From Desulfovibrio sp. (lineage in GTDB: Bacteria; Desulfobacterota; Desulfovibrionia; Desulfovibrionales; Desulfovibrionaceae): a DNA stretch of 24,991 bases. Below, piece by piece: positions 6,839-14,433 of the stretch. Location: NCBI GenBank assembly GCA_031275955.1, contig JAISNZ010000012.1, positions 1-24,991 of the forward strand. The letters are read 5' to 3'. The stretch's first letter is position 1; every line of letters begins with the position of its first letter. A program made the translations under genes and the position numbers. The notes below the pieces were generated by a model. It was not told the DNA's origin. It did no database searches and saw only the letters and a program-made list of their open reading frames with translations.

Positions 6839-7252
6839 TTACCGCTTTATGGGCGCTACAGTCTGCACGAACTCGAACAAAATCCCCTGAGAATGTCTGG
6901 GGCGCAGGAAATTGACCACGATGTCGTCCGTGCCCTGCACAGCTTTCTTTTCCAGCATCTGCAGTCCCCTGGCTTCCATCTCCTCCCGGACGGCTTCCAC
7001 GTCATCCACTTCAAAGGCTATATGGGCAATGCCGCCCTTGCCGTTGTTGTAGTCCGCCAGAACGCCGCCCCTGGGAATGATAAACTCAATGGGGCTTTCC
7101 TGTGGGCCGTGCCTGGTGAAAATCAGGTCCGCGTTATATGCTTCCACAAATCCGCAGTAATCAACCTCAAGGCCCAGAAGGTCCATGACTGCCCGGACGC
7201 TTTCCCTGTCGGGAAGGACGACGCCCACGTGGTGGATTCTCATCGGCTTCAT
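6839..7252 (-). CDS. VOC/glyoxalase-fold protein, methylmalonyl-CoA epimerase-like
   Basis: Encodes 137 residues with two beta-alpha-beta-beta-beta modules of the vicinal oxygen chelate fold. Expected metal ligands are H8 (IHHVGVVL), E56 (PIEFIIP), H77 (GGIAHIAFEVDD) and E127 (GILFEFVQ), placed as in methylmalonyl-CoA epimerase. It is the promoter-proximal gene of the hgdCAB operon, with AGGAG eight bases before the ATG. Methylmalonyl-CoA epimerase removes the proton alpha to a CoA thioester. The same chemistry on a 2-hydroxyacyl-CoA would interconvert the R and S forms, which would make sense beside an R-specific dehydratase. That role is inferred; true methylmalonyl-CoA epimerase or a lyase-type VOC enzyme are alternatives. 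Confidence 0.75.
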   Translation of the reverse strand: MKPMRIHHVGVVLPDRESVRAVMDLLGLEVDYCGFVEAYNADLIFTRHGPQESPIEFIIPRGGVLADYNNGKGGIAHIAFEVDDVEAVREEMEARGLQMLEKKAVQGTDDIVVNFLRPRHSQGILFEFVQTVAPIKR

Positions 7253-7383
7253 TGATACGCTCCTGGCAAAAACTTCTTCCGGACCGAGGCTGGAGAGGGG
7301 AAGCGCTGTCGCGGTCCTGCCTATTCCGAAGCATATATCGTGCCGGAGATCATTTTTATTTTTAAAACAAATATTATCAATAT

Positions 7384-7411
7384 GTTATATTAAGAATATT
7401 ATTTTCCGCAA
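7384..7411 (-). promoter_or_regulatory. Putative promoter of the VOC-hgdCAB operon
   Basis: On the minus strand TTGCGG (7406-7411) and TATAAC (7384-7389) are separated by 16 bases, implying a leader of about 125 bases before the VOC start codon. A second possible -35, TTGATA at 7374-7379, lies just downstream with a poorer -10. Confidence 0.4.
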
Positions 7412-7433
7412 TCGTCTGTCCGTCCATATCCGG

Positions 7434-7445
7434 TGATAATTATCA
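7434..7445. promoter_or_regulatory. Perfect 12-bp palindrome TGATAATTATCA
   Basis: TGATAATTATCA is an uninterrupted perfect palindrome located 22 bases upstream of the putative -35 of the hgd operon. It resembles the half-sites of Fur boxes but lacks the central bases of the usual 7-1-7 layout. A dimeric regulator site is likely; its owner is unknown. Confidence 0.45.
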
Positions 7446-7571
7446 GCGCAGCGCAACAGGGAAAGAGCGGATCCGCCAGGGGGAAGTGCCAGGCAACTTT
7501 CTACTAGTATAGTGATATTTAAAGATATATTGTGAAATACTCTGGTCTATATTTTTCTCCGTCCTCCGTTG

Positions 7572-7608
7572 TGGTGATTTATAGAACCGAATGTGAAACG
7601 AATCACCA
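7572..7608. promoter_or_regulatory. Inverted repeat with an embedded CRP/FNR-family-like site
   Basis: TGGTGATT (7572-7579) and AATCACCA (7601-7608) are perfect eight-base arms around 21 bases. The right arm also completes TGTGA-N6-TCACC (7592-7607), close to the TGTGA-N6-TCACA shape bound by CRP-like regulators (HcpR in sulfate reducers uses a related TTGTGA motif). It lies about 200 bases before the degP start. Confidence 0.4.
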
Positions 7609-7808
7609 TGCGGCCTGTTGTTTCAAAATTTTCGCCCCTTGTCCGGTCTTGTTCCGGCCGCCCTGGGCGGATGCCCCTTTACTTTAGCCGCGCTTGGCCT
7701 ATTATTTCCCCTGCCAGCAAGCGCCCGCTCCGGGCGCGCGGTTTCGCGGCCCGCCATCGCCGCTGTCGGGGCTGTTTCCGGCCCGTCTCTTTTCCCGAGG
7801 AGTTCCGC

Positions 7809-9224
7809 ATGCGCACCCCTTCTTTCGCAGCCGTCCCCATCTTGCTCGCCTCTTTTTTTCTCTCGGCCCTCTCCACCCTGGCCGCCGCTCCGGTCGATTT
7901 CCGGGATCTGGTCAAACGCGCCGGCCCGGCTGTGGTCAATATCAATACGGAACGCACGGAACAGATCCGCAGGGGAATGCCCCCCGGCTTTGACATGTTC
8001 CGGGGGATCCCCGATATGGAACGCTTCTTTGACCAGTTCGAGGACTTCCCGGGCATCCCGCGCTCCCGGAAAAGCGCCTCCCTTGGCTCCGGGTTCATCA
8101 TCTCGGCGGACGGCTATATCGTCACCAACAACCACGTCATTGAGGAGGCGGACGCCATCCGGGTCAGCATGGGGCGCGTCGGCAAGGAAGACACCTATGA
8201 AGCCAGGCTCATCGGCGCCGATCCCATGACGGATCTGGCCCTGATCAAAATTGAGGCTTCGGGTCTGCCTTTTCTGGTCTTCGGCGATTCCGACGCCCTG
8301 GAGGTGGGGGAATGGGTCGTCGCCATCGGCAGTCCCCTCGGCCTGGACCATACCGTGACCGCCGGGATCATCTCCGCCAAGGGGCGCAGCATCCAGTCCG
8401 GACCGTACGACGACTTTCTCCAGACCGACGCTTCCATCAACCAGGGCAACAGCGGCGGTCCCCTGATCAACATGGACGGCCAGGTGGTGGGCATCAACAC
8501 CGCCATTGCCCATCGCGCCCAGGGCATCGGTTTTGCCATTCCCTCCAGCATGGCCCAGGAGATCATCGCCACCTTGCGCGAGCACCGCAAGGTGAGCCGC
8601 GGCTGGCTCGGCGTGACCATTCAGAATGTGGACGAGGCCACGGCCAAGGCCCTTGGCCTGGACAAGGCCGCCGGAGCCCTGGTGAACAGCGTTCTGGAAG
8701 GGCAGCCGGCCGAAAAGGCCGGCATCCAGAGCGGCGATGTCATCCTGGCAATCAACGGCCGGGAAATTGAAGACACGGAACATCTCCTGCGCGTTGTGGC
8801 CCAACTTGCCCCCGGCAGCCGGGCCGCCCTGATCCTCTGGCGTGAGGGCCAGAGGCAGACCGTCAGCCTGACCGTGGAGGAACGCGGCGCCGCGCAGGCT
8901 TCCGGCAGCTCCAACGGGGATCCGGAAGCCGCCTCCGGCAAACTGGGTCTTTCCCTGCGCCCTGTGACCCAGGACGATGCGCGCCGCCACAACCTGAAGG
9001 CCGTGGCCGGGCTTCTGGTCACCGCCCTGGAAGAGAAGGGTCTGGCCGCCCGGGCCGGCATCCAGGCCGGCGACATTATCCTGGCCGTAAACAATATCCG
9101 CGTGAACACCGTTGCGGATTTCCGCAAACAGGTGGATGCCGGGGCAAAGCAACGCGGGGCCCTGCTCCTGCACATTTCCCGCCGGGGGCAAATCTTCTTC
9201 AAGGCCATTACCGTCAAGGAGTAA
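7809..9224 (+). CDS. degP: Periplasmic serine protease of the DegP/HtrA (Do) family
   Basis: Encodes 471 residues from the ATG at 7809, chosen because GAGGAG precedes it and a clear signal peptide follows (hydrophobic core about 8-23, likely cleavage after the AAA at 25-27). The trypsin-like domain carries H109 (TNNHVIEEAD), D142 (MTDLALIKI) and S215 (QGNSGGPL). Two PDZ domains follow at roughly 265-355 and 378-465, the layout of DegP/DegQ/MucD proteins that degrade or refold damaged envelope proteins as oligomers. The long LA loop of E. coli DegP is short here (about 55-90), which is more like DegQ or MucD. No two-component genes lie beside it. Stem-loops follow the stop codon. Confidence 0.93.
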   Translation: MRTPSFAAVPILLASFFLSALSTLAAAPVDFRDLVKRAGPAVVNINTERTEQIRRGMPPGFDMFRGIPDMERFFDQFEDFPGIPRSRKSASLGSGFIISADGYIVTNNHVIEEADAIRVSMGRVGKEDTYEARLIGADPMTDLALIKIEASGLPFLVFGDSDALEVGEWVVAIGSPLGLDHTVTAGIISAKGRSIQSGPYDDFLQTDASINQGNSGGPLINMDGQVVGINTAIAHRAQGIGFAIPSSMAQEIIATLREHRKVSRGWLGVTIQNVDEATAKALGLDKAAGALVNSVLEGQPAEKAGIQSGDVILAINGREIEDTEHLLRVVAQLAPGSRAALILWREGQRQTVSLTVEERGAAQASGSSNGDPEAASGKLGLSLRPVTQDDARRHNLKAVAGLLVTALEEKGLAARAGIQAGDIILAVNNIRVNTVADFRKQVDAGAKQRGALLLHISRRGQIFFKAITVKE

Positions 9225-9284
9225 GCATGCCTCCGGACGCATTTTGCCCCTCCCGCGCCGGAAATGGCCCTGCCCGGCAGCTTG

Positions 9285-9315
9285 CCGCGCCGGAATCCGG
9301 GAGATTCCGGCGCGG
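9285..9315. repeat. Perfect 12-bp stem-loop after degP
   Basis: CCGCGCCGGAAT (9285-9296) pairs perfectly with ATTCCGGCGCGG (9304-9315) around a seven-base loop. No T tract follows. A direct copy of CCGCGCCGGAA lies about 30 bases to the left (starting near 9253). It resembles a REP-like palindromic element or a 3' transcript barrier. Confidence 0.6.
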
Positions 9316-9320
9316 ACCCA

Positions 9321-9354
9321 CGCGGCAAAAGCGCGCTCCCGCGGCTTTGCCGCG
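9321..9354. repeat. Second inverted repeat after degP
   Basis: CGCGGCAAA (9321-9329) and TTTGCCGCG (9346-9354) are perfect nine-base arms around a 16-base GC-rich centre, only five bases from the preceding stem-loop. Together they fill most of the degP-aat gap. Confidence 0.55.
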
Positions 9355-9387
9355 CGCCGCGGATAGGAAAAAGACGGCCTGGAGAGT

Positions 9388-9408
9388 CCTCCTCCGAACC
9401 TGAGGAGG
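9388..9408 (+). promoter_or_regulatory. Hairpin that contains the aat ribosome binding site
   Basis: CCTCCTC (9388-9394) pairs perfectly with GAGGAGG (9402-9408) around the loop CGAACCT. GAGGAGG is the only Shine-Dalgarno-like sequence before the aat start codon (14 bases downstream), so folding would hide it. A short TTT follows, so it could also act as a weak terminator. Confidence 0.5.
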
Positions 9409-9422
9409 TTTCCGGATCCCCT

Positions 9423-10136
9423 ATGCCCGTCTTTCGGCTGTCCCGCGAAACGCTGGATTTTCCCGATCCGTCCCTGGCCGATGCGGACGGCCTTCTGGCT
9501 GTCGGCGGAGACCTCTCCCCGCACCGCCTACTGCGGGCCTATGCCTTGGGAATCTTTCCCTGGTATCCCGAAGGCTCTCCCATTTTGTGGTGGTCGCCGG
9601 ATCCCCGTTGCGTCCTCCCGCCGGAGGAACTGCATGTCCCGCGATCTCTGAAGCGGACGCTGCGGCAGGGGCGGTTCTCCTTCAGCCTGGATGCCGCCTT
9701 TGGCGATGTGGTCGTAAACTGCGCCTCCGCCCATGAAAAAGGCGGCACCTGGCTGGTGCCGGAGATGATTGCGGCCTATGCGCGCCTGCACCGCCTCGGC
9801 CTTGCCCATTCCGCGGAGGCGTGGCATGAGGGGGAACTGGCGGGCGGCGTCTACGGATTGGCCCTGGGGCGGATCTTTTTCGGAGAATCCATGTTTTTCC
9901 GCCGACCGGACGCCTCCAAGGCGGCCCTCGTCTATTTGATCCGCCAACTGGCCGGGGCGGGTTTCGTCCTTGTCGACTGCCAGCAGGAAACCGCCAATCT
10001 GCTCCGCTTCGGGGCGCGGGGCATTCCGCGCGAAGTTTTTCTGGGCCGCCTGCGCGGGGCTCTTTCTCCGGCCGCTCCGCGCGGAAGCTGGCGCAAGGGA
10101 ATCCCGCGAAGGGAGGAAGGTTCATGCGGAGAATAG
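9423..10136 (+). CDS. aat: Leucyl/phenylalanyl-tRNA--protein transferase
   Basis: Encodes 237 residues, the normal length for Aat. The enzyme moves Leu or Phe from aminoacyl-tRNA to proteins with N-terminal Arg or Lys, marking them for ClpS/ClpAP degradation in the N-degron pathway. The hallmark GIFPWYPEGSPILWWSPDPR block lies at about 43-62, followed by the GNAT-like core with ELAGGVYGLALGRIFFGESM and LVDCQQET. An upstream in-frame ATG (9264) is rejected because the extension is low-complexity and runs through the stem-loops. The 3' end overlaps uvrB by 13 bases, so the two are probably translated in a coupled way. Confidence 0.95.
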   Translation: MPVFRLSRETLDFPDPSLADADGLLAVGGDLSPHRLLRAYALGIFPWYPEGSPILWWSPDPRCVLPPEELHVPRSLKRTLRQGRFSFSLDAAFGDVVVNCASAHEKGGTWLVPEMIAAYARLHRLGLAHSAEAWHEGELAGGVYGLALGRIFFGESMFFRRPDASKAALVYLIRQLAGAGFVLVDCQQETANLLRFGARGIPREVFLGRLRGALSPAAPRGSWRKGIPRREEGSCGE

Positions 10137-12232
10137 AAACGGTCTCCCGGCGGGACCAGAAACTGCCGCCCCCGCTGGTGCGCTCCAAGGCTCCCTTTGT
10201 CCTGGAAACCGGCTATACCCCCAGGGGCGATCAGCCGGAGGCCATTGATCAACTGGTTTCCGGCCTGGAACAGGGGATACGCCATCAGATCCTCCTGGGG
10301 GTGACGGGCTCCGGAAAAACCTTCACCATGGCCCAGACCATCGCCAGGACAGGGCGCCCGGCCCTGATCCTGGCCCCCAACAAAACCCTGGCCGCCCAGC
10401 TCTACAACGAGTTCCGGACCCTTTTCCCCCGCAACGCCGTGGAATATTTCGTCAGCTATTATGACTACTACCAGCCGGAGGCCTATGTCCCCGCCTCGGA
10501 CACCTATATTGAAAAGGATTCCTCCATCAACGACAATATCGACAAGCTCCGCCATGCCGCCACCCATGCCCTGCTCACCCGCCGGGACGTCATCATAGTC
10601 GCCTCTGTTTCCTGCATTTACGGCCTGGGATCGCCGGAATATTACTCCCGCCTGATTATTCCCCTGGAGACAGGCCGTCCCCTGTCCATGGAAAACGTCA
10701 TTTCCCGTCTGGTGGATATCCAATATACCCGCAACGACTATGATTTTCACAGGGCCACCTTCAGGGTGCGCGGAGACGTGCTGGAGGTCATCCCCTCCTA
10801 TGAGCACGAACGCGCGCTCCGCCTGGAATTTTTCGGCGATGAGTTGGAGAGCCTCTCCGAAGTGGATCCCCTGACCGGGGAAACCCTCGGCCGCCTGGGC
10901 AAAACGATTATCTATCCGGCCAGCCACTATGTCTCCGACCGGGACAATCTCAGCCGCGCCATCGCGGATGTCCGGGGCGAGCTTCAAGAAACCCTGGCCG
11001 GACTTCTGCGGAAAAACCGCCTTCTGGAAGCGCAGCGCCTGGAACAGCGCACGCTGCTGGATTTGGAAATGATGGAGGAAATGGGCTACTGCAGCGGCAT
11101 CGAAAATTATTCCCGCCACCTGGACGGCCGTCCGGCTGGTTCTCCCCCCTCCTGCCTCCTGGACTACTTTCCCGATGATTTTTTGCTCTTCGTGGACGAA
11201 TCCCATATTACCATTCCCCAGGTGGCGGCCATGTTCAAGGGAGATCGCTCCCGCAAGAACACTCTGGTGGAGTACGGCTTCCGTCTGCCCTCGGCCCTGG
11301 ACAACCGTCCCCTGAGTTTTGAAGAGTTTCTGGAGCGCATCGGGCAGAGCCTTTACGTCTCCGCGACCCCAGGCCCCTGGGAACGGGAACGCTCCCAGGG
11401 CGTGGTGGTCGAGCAGATCATCCGGCCCACGGGCCTTGTGGACCCCCGGGTGGAGGTGCGTCCCACCAGGGGACAGATGGATGACCTCCTGGGAGAATGC
11501 AACCTCCGGGTCAAACGCCAGGAGCGCGTCCTGGTCACCACCCTGACCAAGCGCATGGCCGAGGACCTGACAGAATACCTGAACGCCATGGGCGTCACTG
11601 CCCGCTACCTGCACTCGGATATCGACACCCTGGAGCGCATGAACATCCTCCACAGCCTGCGCAAAGGGGAATTCGACGTCCTGGTGGGCATCAACCTTTT
11701 GCGCGAGGGCCTGGACATTCCGGAGGTTTCCCTTGTGGCCATTCTGGACGCCGACCGCGAAGGATTTCTGCGATCCGCCGGTGCCCTCATCCAGACCTTC
11801 GGGCGCGCCGCCCGGAACGTACACGGGCAGGTCATCCTCTACGCCGACGAGGTGACGCCCTCCATGCGCGCCGCCATGGAGGAAACCGACCGCCGACGCG
11901 CCCGGCAGACCGACTACAACACGGCCCACCGGATTACTCCGGTCAGTATCGCCAAGGAAGTGAACACCCCCTTCGACTCCCTCTTCGCCTCCCCCGCCGC
12001 GAACCTCCCCCGCGGATCTTACGCCTTCGCGGCGGAACCTGTTCCCCTTGCCCTCCCCGCTTCTCCCCGCCTCCTCGCCAAGGAGATCAGAACCCTGGAG
12101 CGCGAAATGCGGGAAGCGGCCCGCGAGCTGGCCTTTGAGCGGGCCGCCGCTTTGCGCGACCGGATCCAGGCCCTGCGCGCCCATCTGCTTGTGGCCGAAT
12201 CCGGAGAAGAACCCGTGGGAAGGAGGATCTGA
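10124..12232 (+). CDS. uvrB: Excinuclease ABC subunit B
   Basis: Encodes 702 residues. UvrB is the damage-verifying helicase-like subunit of nucleotide excision repair; it is loaded by UvrA and then recruits UvrC. Walker A GVTGSGKT is at 59-66, the damage-probing beta-hairpin region with the SYYDYYQPEAYVP block is near 110-130, and the Walker B FVDESH lies near 357. The C-terminal UVR motif (EIRTLEREMREAARELAFE, about 660-680) binds UvrC. Walker A sits about 20 residues later than in E. coli, so there is a short N-terminal extension. GGAGG precedes the ATG inside aat, and ligA begins two bases after its stop codon. uvrA lies about 6 kb downstream rather than adjacent. Confidence 0.97.
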   Translation: MRRIETVSRRDQKLPPPLVRSKAPFVLETGYTPRGDQPEAIDQLVSGLEQGIRHQILLGVTGSGKTFTMAQTIARTGRPALILAPNKTLAAQLYNEFRTLFPRNAVEYFVSYYDYYQPEAYVPASDTYIEKDSSINDNIDKLRHAATHALLTRRDVIIVASVSCIYGLGSPEYYSRLIIPLETGRPLSMENVISRLVDIQYTRNDYDFHRATFRVRGDVLEVIPSYEHERALRLEFFGDELESLSEVDPLTGETLGRLGKTIIYPASHYVSDRDNLSRAIADVRGELQETLAGLLRKNRLLEAQRLEQRTLLDLEMMEEMGYCSGIENYSRHLDGRPAGSPPSCLLDYFPDDFLLFVDESHITIPQVAAMFKGDRSRKNTLVEYGFRLPSALDNRPLSFEEFLERIGQSLYVSATPGPWERERSQGVVVEQIIRPTGLVDPRVEVRPTRGQMDDLLGECNLRVKRQERVLVTTLTKRMAEDLTEYLNAMGVTARYLHSDIDTLERMNILHSLRKGEFDVLVGINLLREGLDIPEVSLVAILDADREGFLRSAGALIQTFGRAARNVHGQVILYADEVTPSMRAAMEETDRRRARQTDYNTAHRITPVSIAKEVNTPFDSLFASPAANLPRGSYAFAAEPVPLALPASPRLLAKEIRTLEREMREAARELAFERAAALRDRIQALRAHLLVAESGEEPVGRRI

Positions 12233-12234
12233 CC

Positions 12235-14391
12235 ATGCCCGACCCGTCTCTCCCCCCGCAGGAAGCCAGGGATCGCGCCGAAGAACTGGCGCGTCTTCTG
12301 GATTACCACTGCTGGCGCTACCATGTCCTGGACGATCCGGAAATCGCCGATGCCGAATATGACGCCCTGTTCCGGGAACTCCTGCTTCTGGAAGAACGCC
12401 ATCCCCTTCTGCGCGGTCCGGATTCGCCCACCTCGCGCGTGGGCGGGGCGGTTCTGGACAGCCTGCCCTCCAGGGCGCACAGCCTGCGCATGTACAGCCT
12501 GGACAACGTCTTTTCCCTGGATGAATGGCGCGATTTCGTGCGGCGACTGCGGCGTTTCCTCCCCGATCTCCCCCCGTCCGATCTGGCCTTTTGGGTGGAA
12601 CCCAAGATGGACGGCCTGGCCATGGAGCTGATCTATGAAAAGGGCCTGCTGACCGCCGCCCTGACCCGGGGCGACGGCGAAAGGGGCGAGTTGGTGACGG
12701 AGAACATGCGCACTGTCCGCAACGTGCCTCTGCGCCTGAATCCCGTCTCCGCCGGTCCGGATTCCTCCCCCGGCCCGCCGGATCTGCTTGAGGTGAGGGG
12801 GGAGGTGGTGATGACGAAAAAGGATTTCGCCCTCCTCAACGAGCGGCGGCAAGCGGCGGGGCTGCAACCCTTCGCCAACGCCCGCAACGCCTCCGCCGGA
12901 TCGGTGCGCCAGTTGGATTCCCGGATCGCGGCGGCCCGGCCTTTGCGCTTCCTCGCCTATGGCCTGGGACGGGTGGAGGGAAGGGGCGGCCGGCCCTGGG
13001 CCACCCAGGAGGAAACCATGCTGGGGGTGCGGGATCTGGGCTTTTCCCTCACGCCCGGGGCCTCGCTCTGTCCCTCGGCGGACAGTGTGGAAGCCTGGTA
13101 CGCGGAGTTGGCCGAGCGGCGCGCAACATACGCCTTTGAACTGGACGGAGGAGTGGCCAAGGTCAATTCCCTGGCCCTTCAGGCCCAACTGGGCCATACC
13201 GCCCGCGCCCCGCGTTTCGCCATCGCTTTCAAATTTGAGGCCATGCAGGCCAGGACAAGGCTTCTGGACATCCTCCTCCAGGTGGGCCGCACCGGAGCGA
13301 TTACCCCGGTGGCGCGGCTGGAGCCTGTGAACGTAGGCGGAGTGAACGTGACCCGGGCCACCTTGCATAACGAGGACGAAATCAGGGCCAAGGACATCCG
13401 CCTGGGGGATCTGGTCCTTGTCCGGCGGGCCGGGGACGTCATCCCGGAGGTGGTGGGGCCGGTGGAGGAAGCGCGGACCGGCGAAGAACGGGATTTCCGC
13501 TTCCCCGCCGTCTGTCCGGAATGCGGCGGCCGGATTCACCGACGTCCGGATGAGGCCGTCTGGCGCTGCGCCAACCGGCTCTGCCCCGCGGTGCGGCGCG
13601 AGGCCGTCAAACATTTTGTCTCCAAGGCCGGTCTGGATATTCAGGGCTTGGGAGGCAAGCGGATTGAGCAGCTGATGGATGAAAATCTGGTGCGGACCCC
13701 GGCCGATCTCTTCCGTCTCCGGCAGGAGGATCTCCTGCCCCTGGAAGGGATGGGGGAAAAGCTGGCCTCCAAGCTTCTCGCGGCCATTGCCGAAGCCGGC
13801 GGATCGGCCTCCCTGGCCCGCCTCCTCGCCGCCTTGGGCGTCCGCCACGTGGGCGGACAGACCGCCAGGATTCTGGCCCGGACCTTCGGCTCCTTGGACG
13901 CCCTGGCCGGGGCTTCGGAGGAAGCCCTCTGCCGCCTGCCGGATGTGGGCGCCGAAGTGGCGGGGGCCATAAGGGATTTCTTCGCCGAGGAGGGCAACCA
14001 GGAACTTCTGCGCGATCTCCGCGGCCTGGGCGTCTGGCCCGCGGAGGCCGGAAGGAGCGGGGCGGGATCCCCCGGAATGCGGGCCGGGGAACAGCTTTCC
14101 CTTTTGGACCCGCCCGGCGCGCCCGCCGGGGAGAAAACCCCGGCGGGTCCCCTGGCGGGGCTGACCATCCTTTTTACCGGAACCCTGTCCAACCTGACCC
14201 GCGGGGAGGCCGAACGGCTGGCGGAGAAAGCCGGGGCGGAAGTGGCCTCCGGCGTTTCACGCAGGCTGGATCTCCTGGTGGCGGGGGAGGATCCGGGGTC
14301 CAAACTGGAAAAAGCCCGCAAGCTCGGCCTGCGCATCCTGAGCGAGGCGGAATTTCTGGCCCTCCTGCCCCGGGAAGGCGGCAGCGCTTAG
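12235..14391 (+). CDS. ligA: NAD-dependent DNA ligase
   Basis: Encodes 718 residues, slightly longer than the usual 670. The N-terminal Ia domain is followed by the adenylation domain with the active lysine in EPKMDG (K124), the OB fold, a zinc finger (C427, C430, C445, C450), helix-hairpin-helix repeats (about 460-590) and a C-terminal BRCT domain (about 635-715). It seals nicks in replication and completes excision repair, which fits its position directly behind uvrB. AAGGAGG lies eight bases before the ATG. A low-complexity linker (about 600-630) before the BRCT accounts for part of the extra length. Confidence 0.97.
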   Translation: MPDPSLPPQEARDRAEELARLLDYHCWRYHVLDDPEIADAEYDALFRELLLLEERHPLLRGPDSPTSRVGGAVLDSLPSRAHSLRMYSLDNVFSLDEWRDFVRRLRRFLPDLPPSDLAFWVEPKMDGLAMELIYEKGLLTAALTRGDGERGELVTENMRTVRNVPLRLNPVSAGPDSSPGPPDLLEVRGEVVMTKKDFALLNERRQAAGLQPFANARNASAGSVRQLDSRIAAARPLRFLAYGLGRVEGRGGRPWATQEETMLGVRDLGFSLTPGASLCPSADSVEAWYAELAERRATYAFELDGGVAKVNSLALQAQLGHTARAPRFAIAFKFEAMQARTRLLDILLQVGRTGAITPVARLEPVNVGGVNVTRATLHNEDEIRAKDIRLGDLVLVRRAGDVIPEVVGPVEEARTGEERDFRFPAVCPECGGRIHRRPDEAVWRCANRLCPAVRREAVKHFVSKAGLDIQGLGGKRIEQLMDENLVRTPADLFRLRQEDLLPLEGMGEKLASKLLAAIAEAGGSASLARLLAALGVRHVGGQTARILARTFGSLDALAGASEEALCRLPDVGAEVAGAIRDFFAEEGNQELLRDLRGLGVWPAEAGRSGAGSPGMRAGEQLSLLDPPGAPAGEKTPAGPLAGLTILFTGTLSNLTRGEAERLAEKAGAEVASGVSRRLDLLVAGEDPGSKLEKARKLGLRILSEAEFLALLPREGGSA

Positions 14392-14405
14392 CTGGTCTCG
14401 TCATC

Positions 14406-14416
14406 AAATCATAACA
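14406..14416. repeat. Direct repeat, left copy (AAATCATAACA), upstream of xer
   Basis: AAATCATAACA recurs exactly at 15438-15448. The match extends leftward with mismatches: 18 of 22 bases agree when aligned from about 14395 and 15427. This copy lies in the gap between ligA and the recombinase gene. Confidence 0.6.
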
Positions 14417-14433
14417 GATCAACGCTCCGGGGC

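Larger units (their letters stand above)
7253..7808. other. Divergent control region between the hgd operon and degP
   Basis: No gene is seen in these 556 bases. The centre (about 7330-7580) is strikingly AT-rich against a GC-rich genome and holds promoter-like words and palindromes listed separately. The part from about 7620 to 7808 is GC-rich again. It could be read as an in-frame extension of degP, but it lacks a ribosome binding site and would bury the signal peptide, so it is treated as leader. Confidence 0.6.

Noticed and set aside
9932..13848. Very long minus-strand open frames (750 and 609 codons)
   Set aside because: Shadows of uvrB and ligA; Gly/His/Gln-rich translations without domains, no ribosome binding sites.
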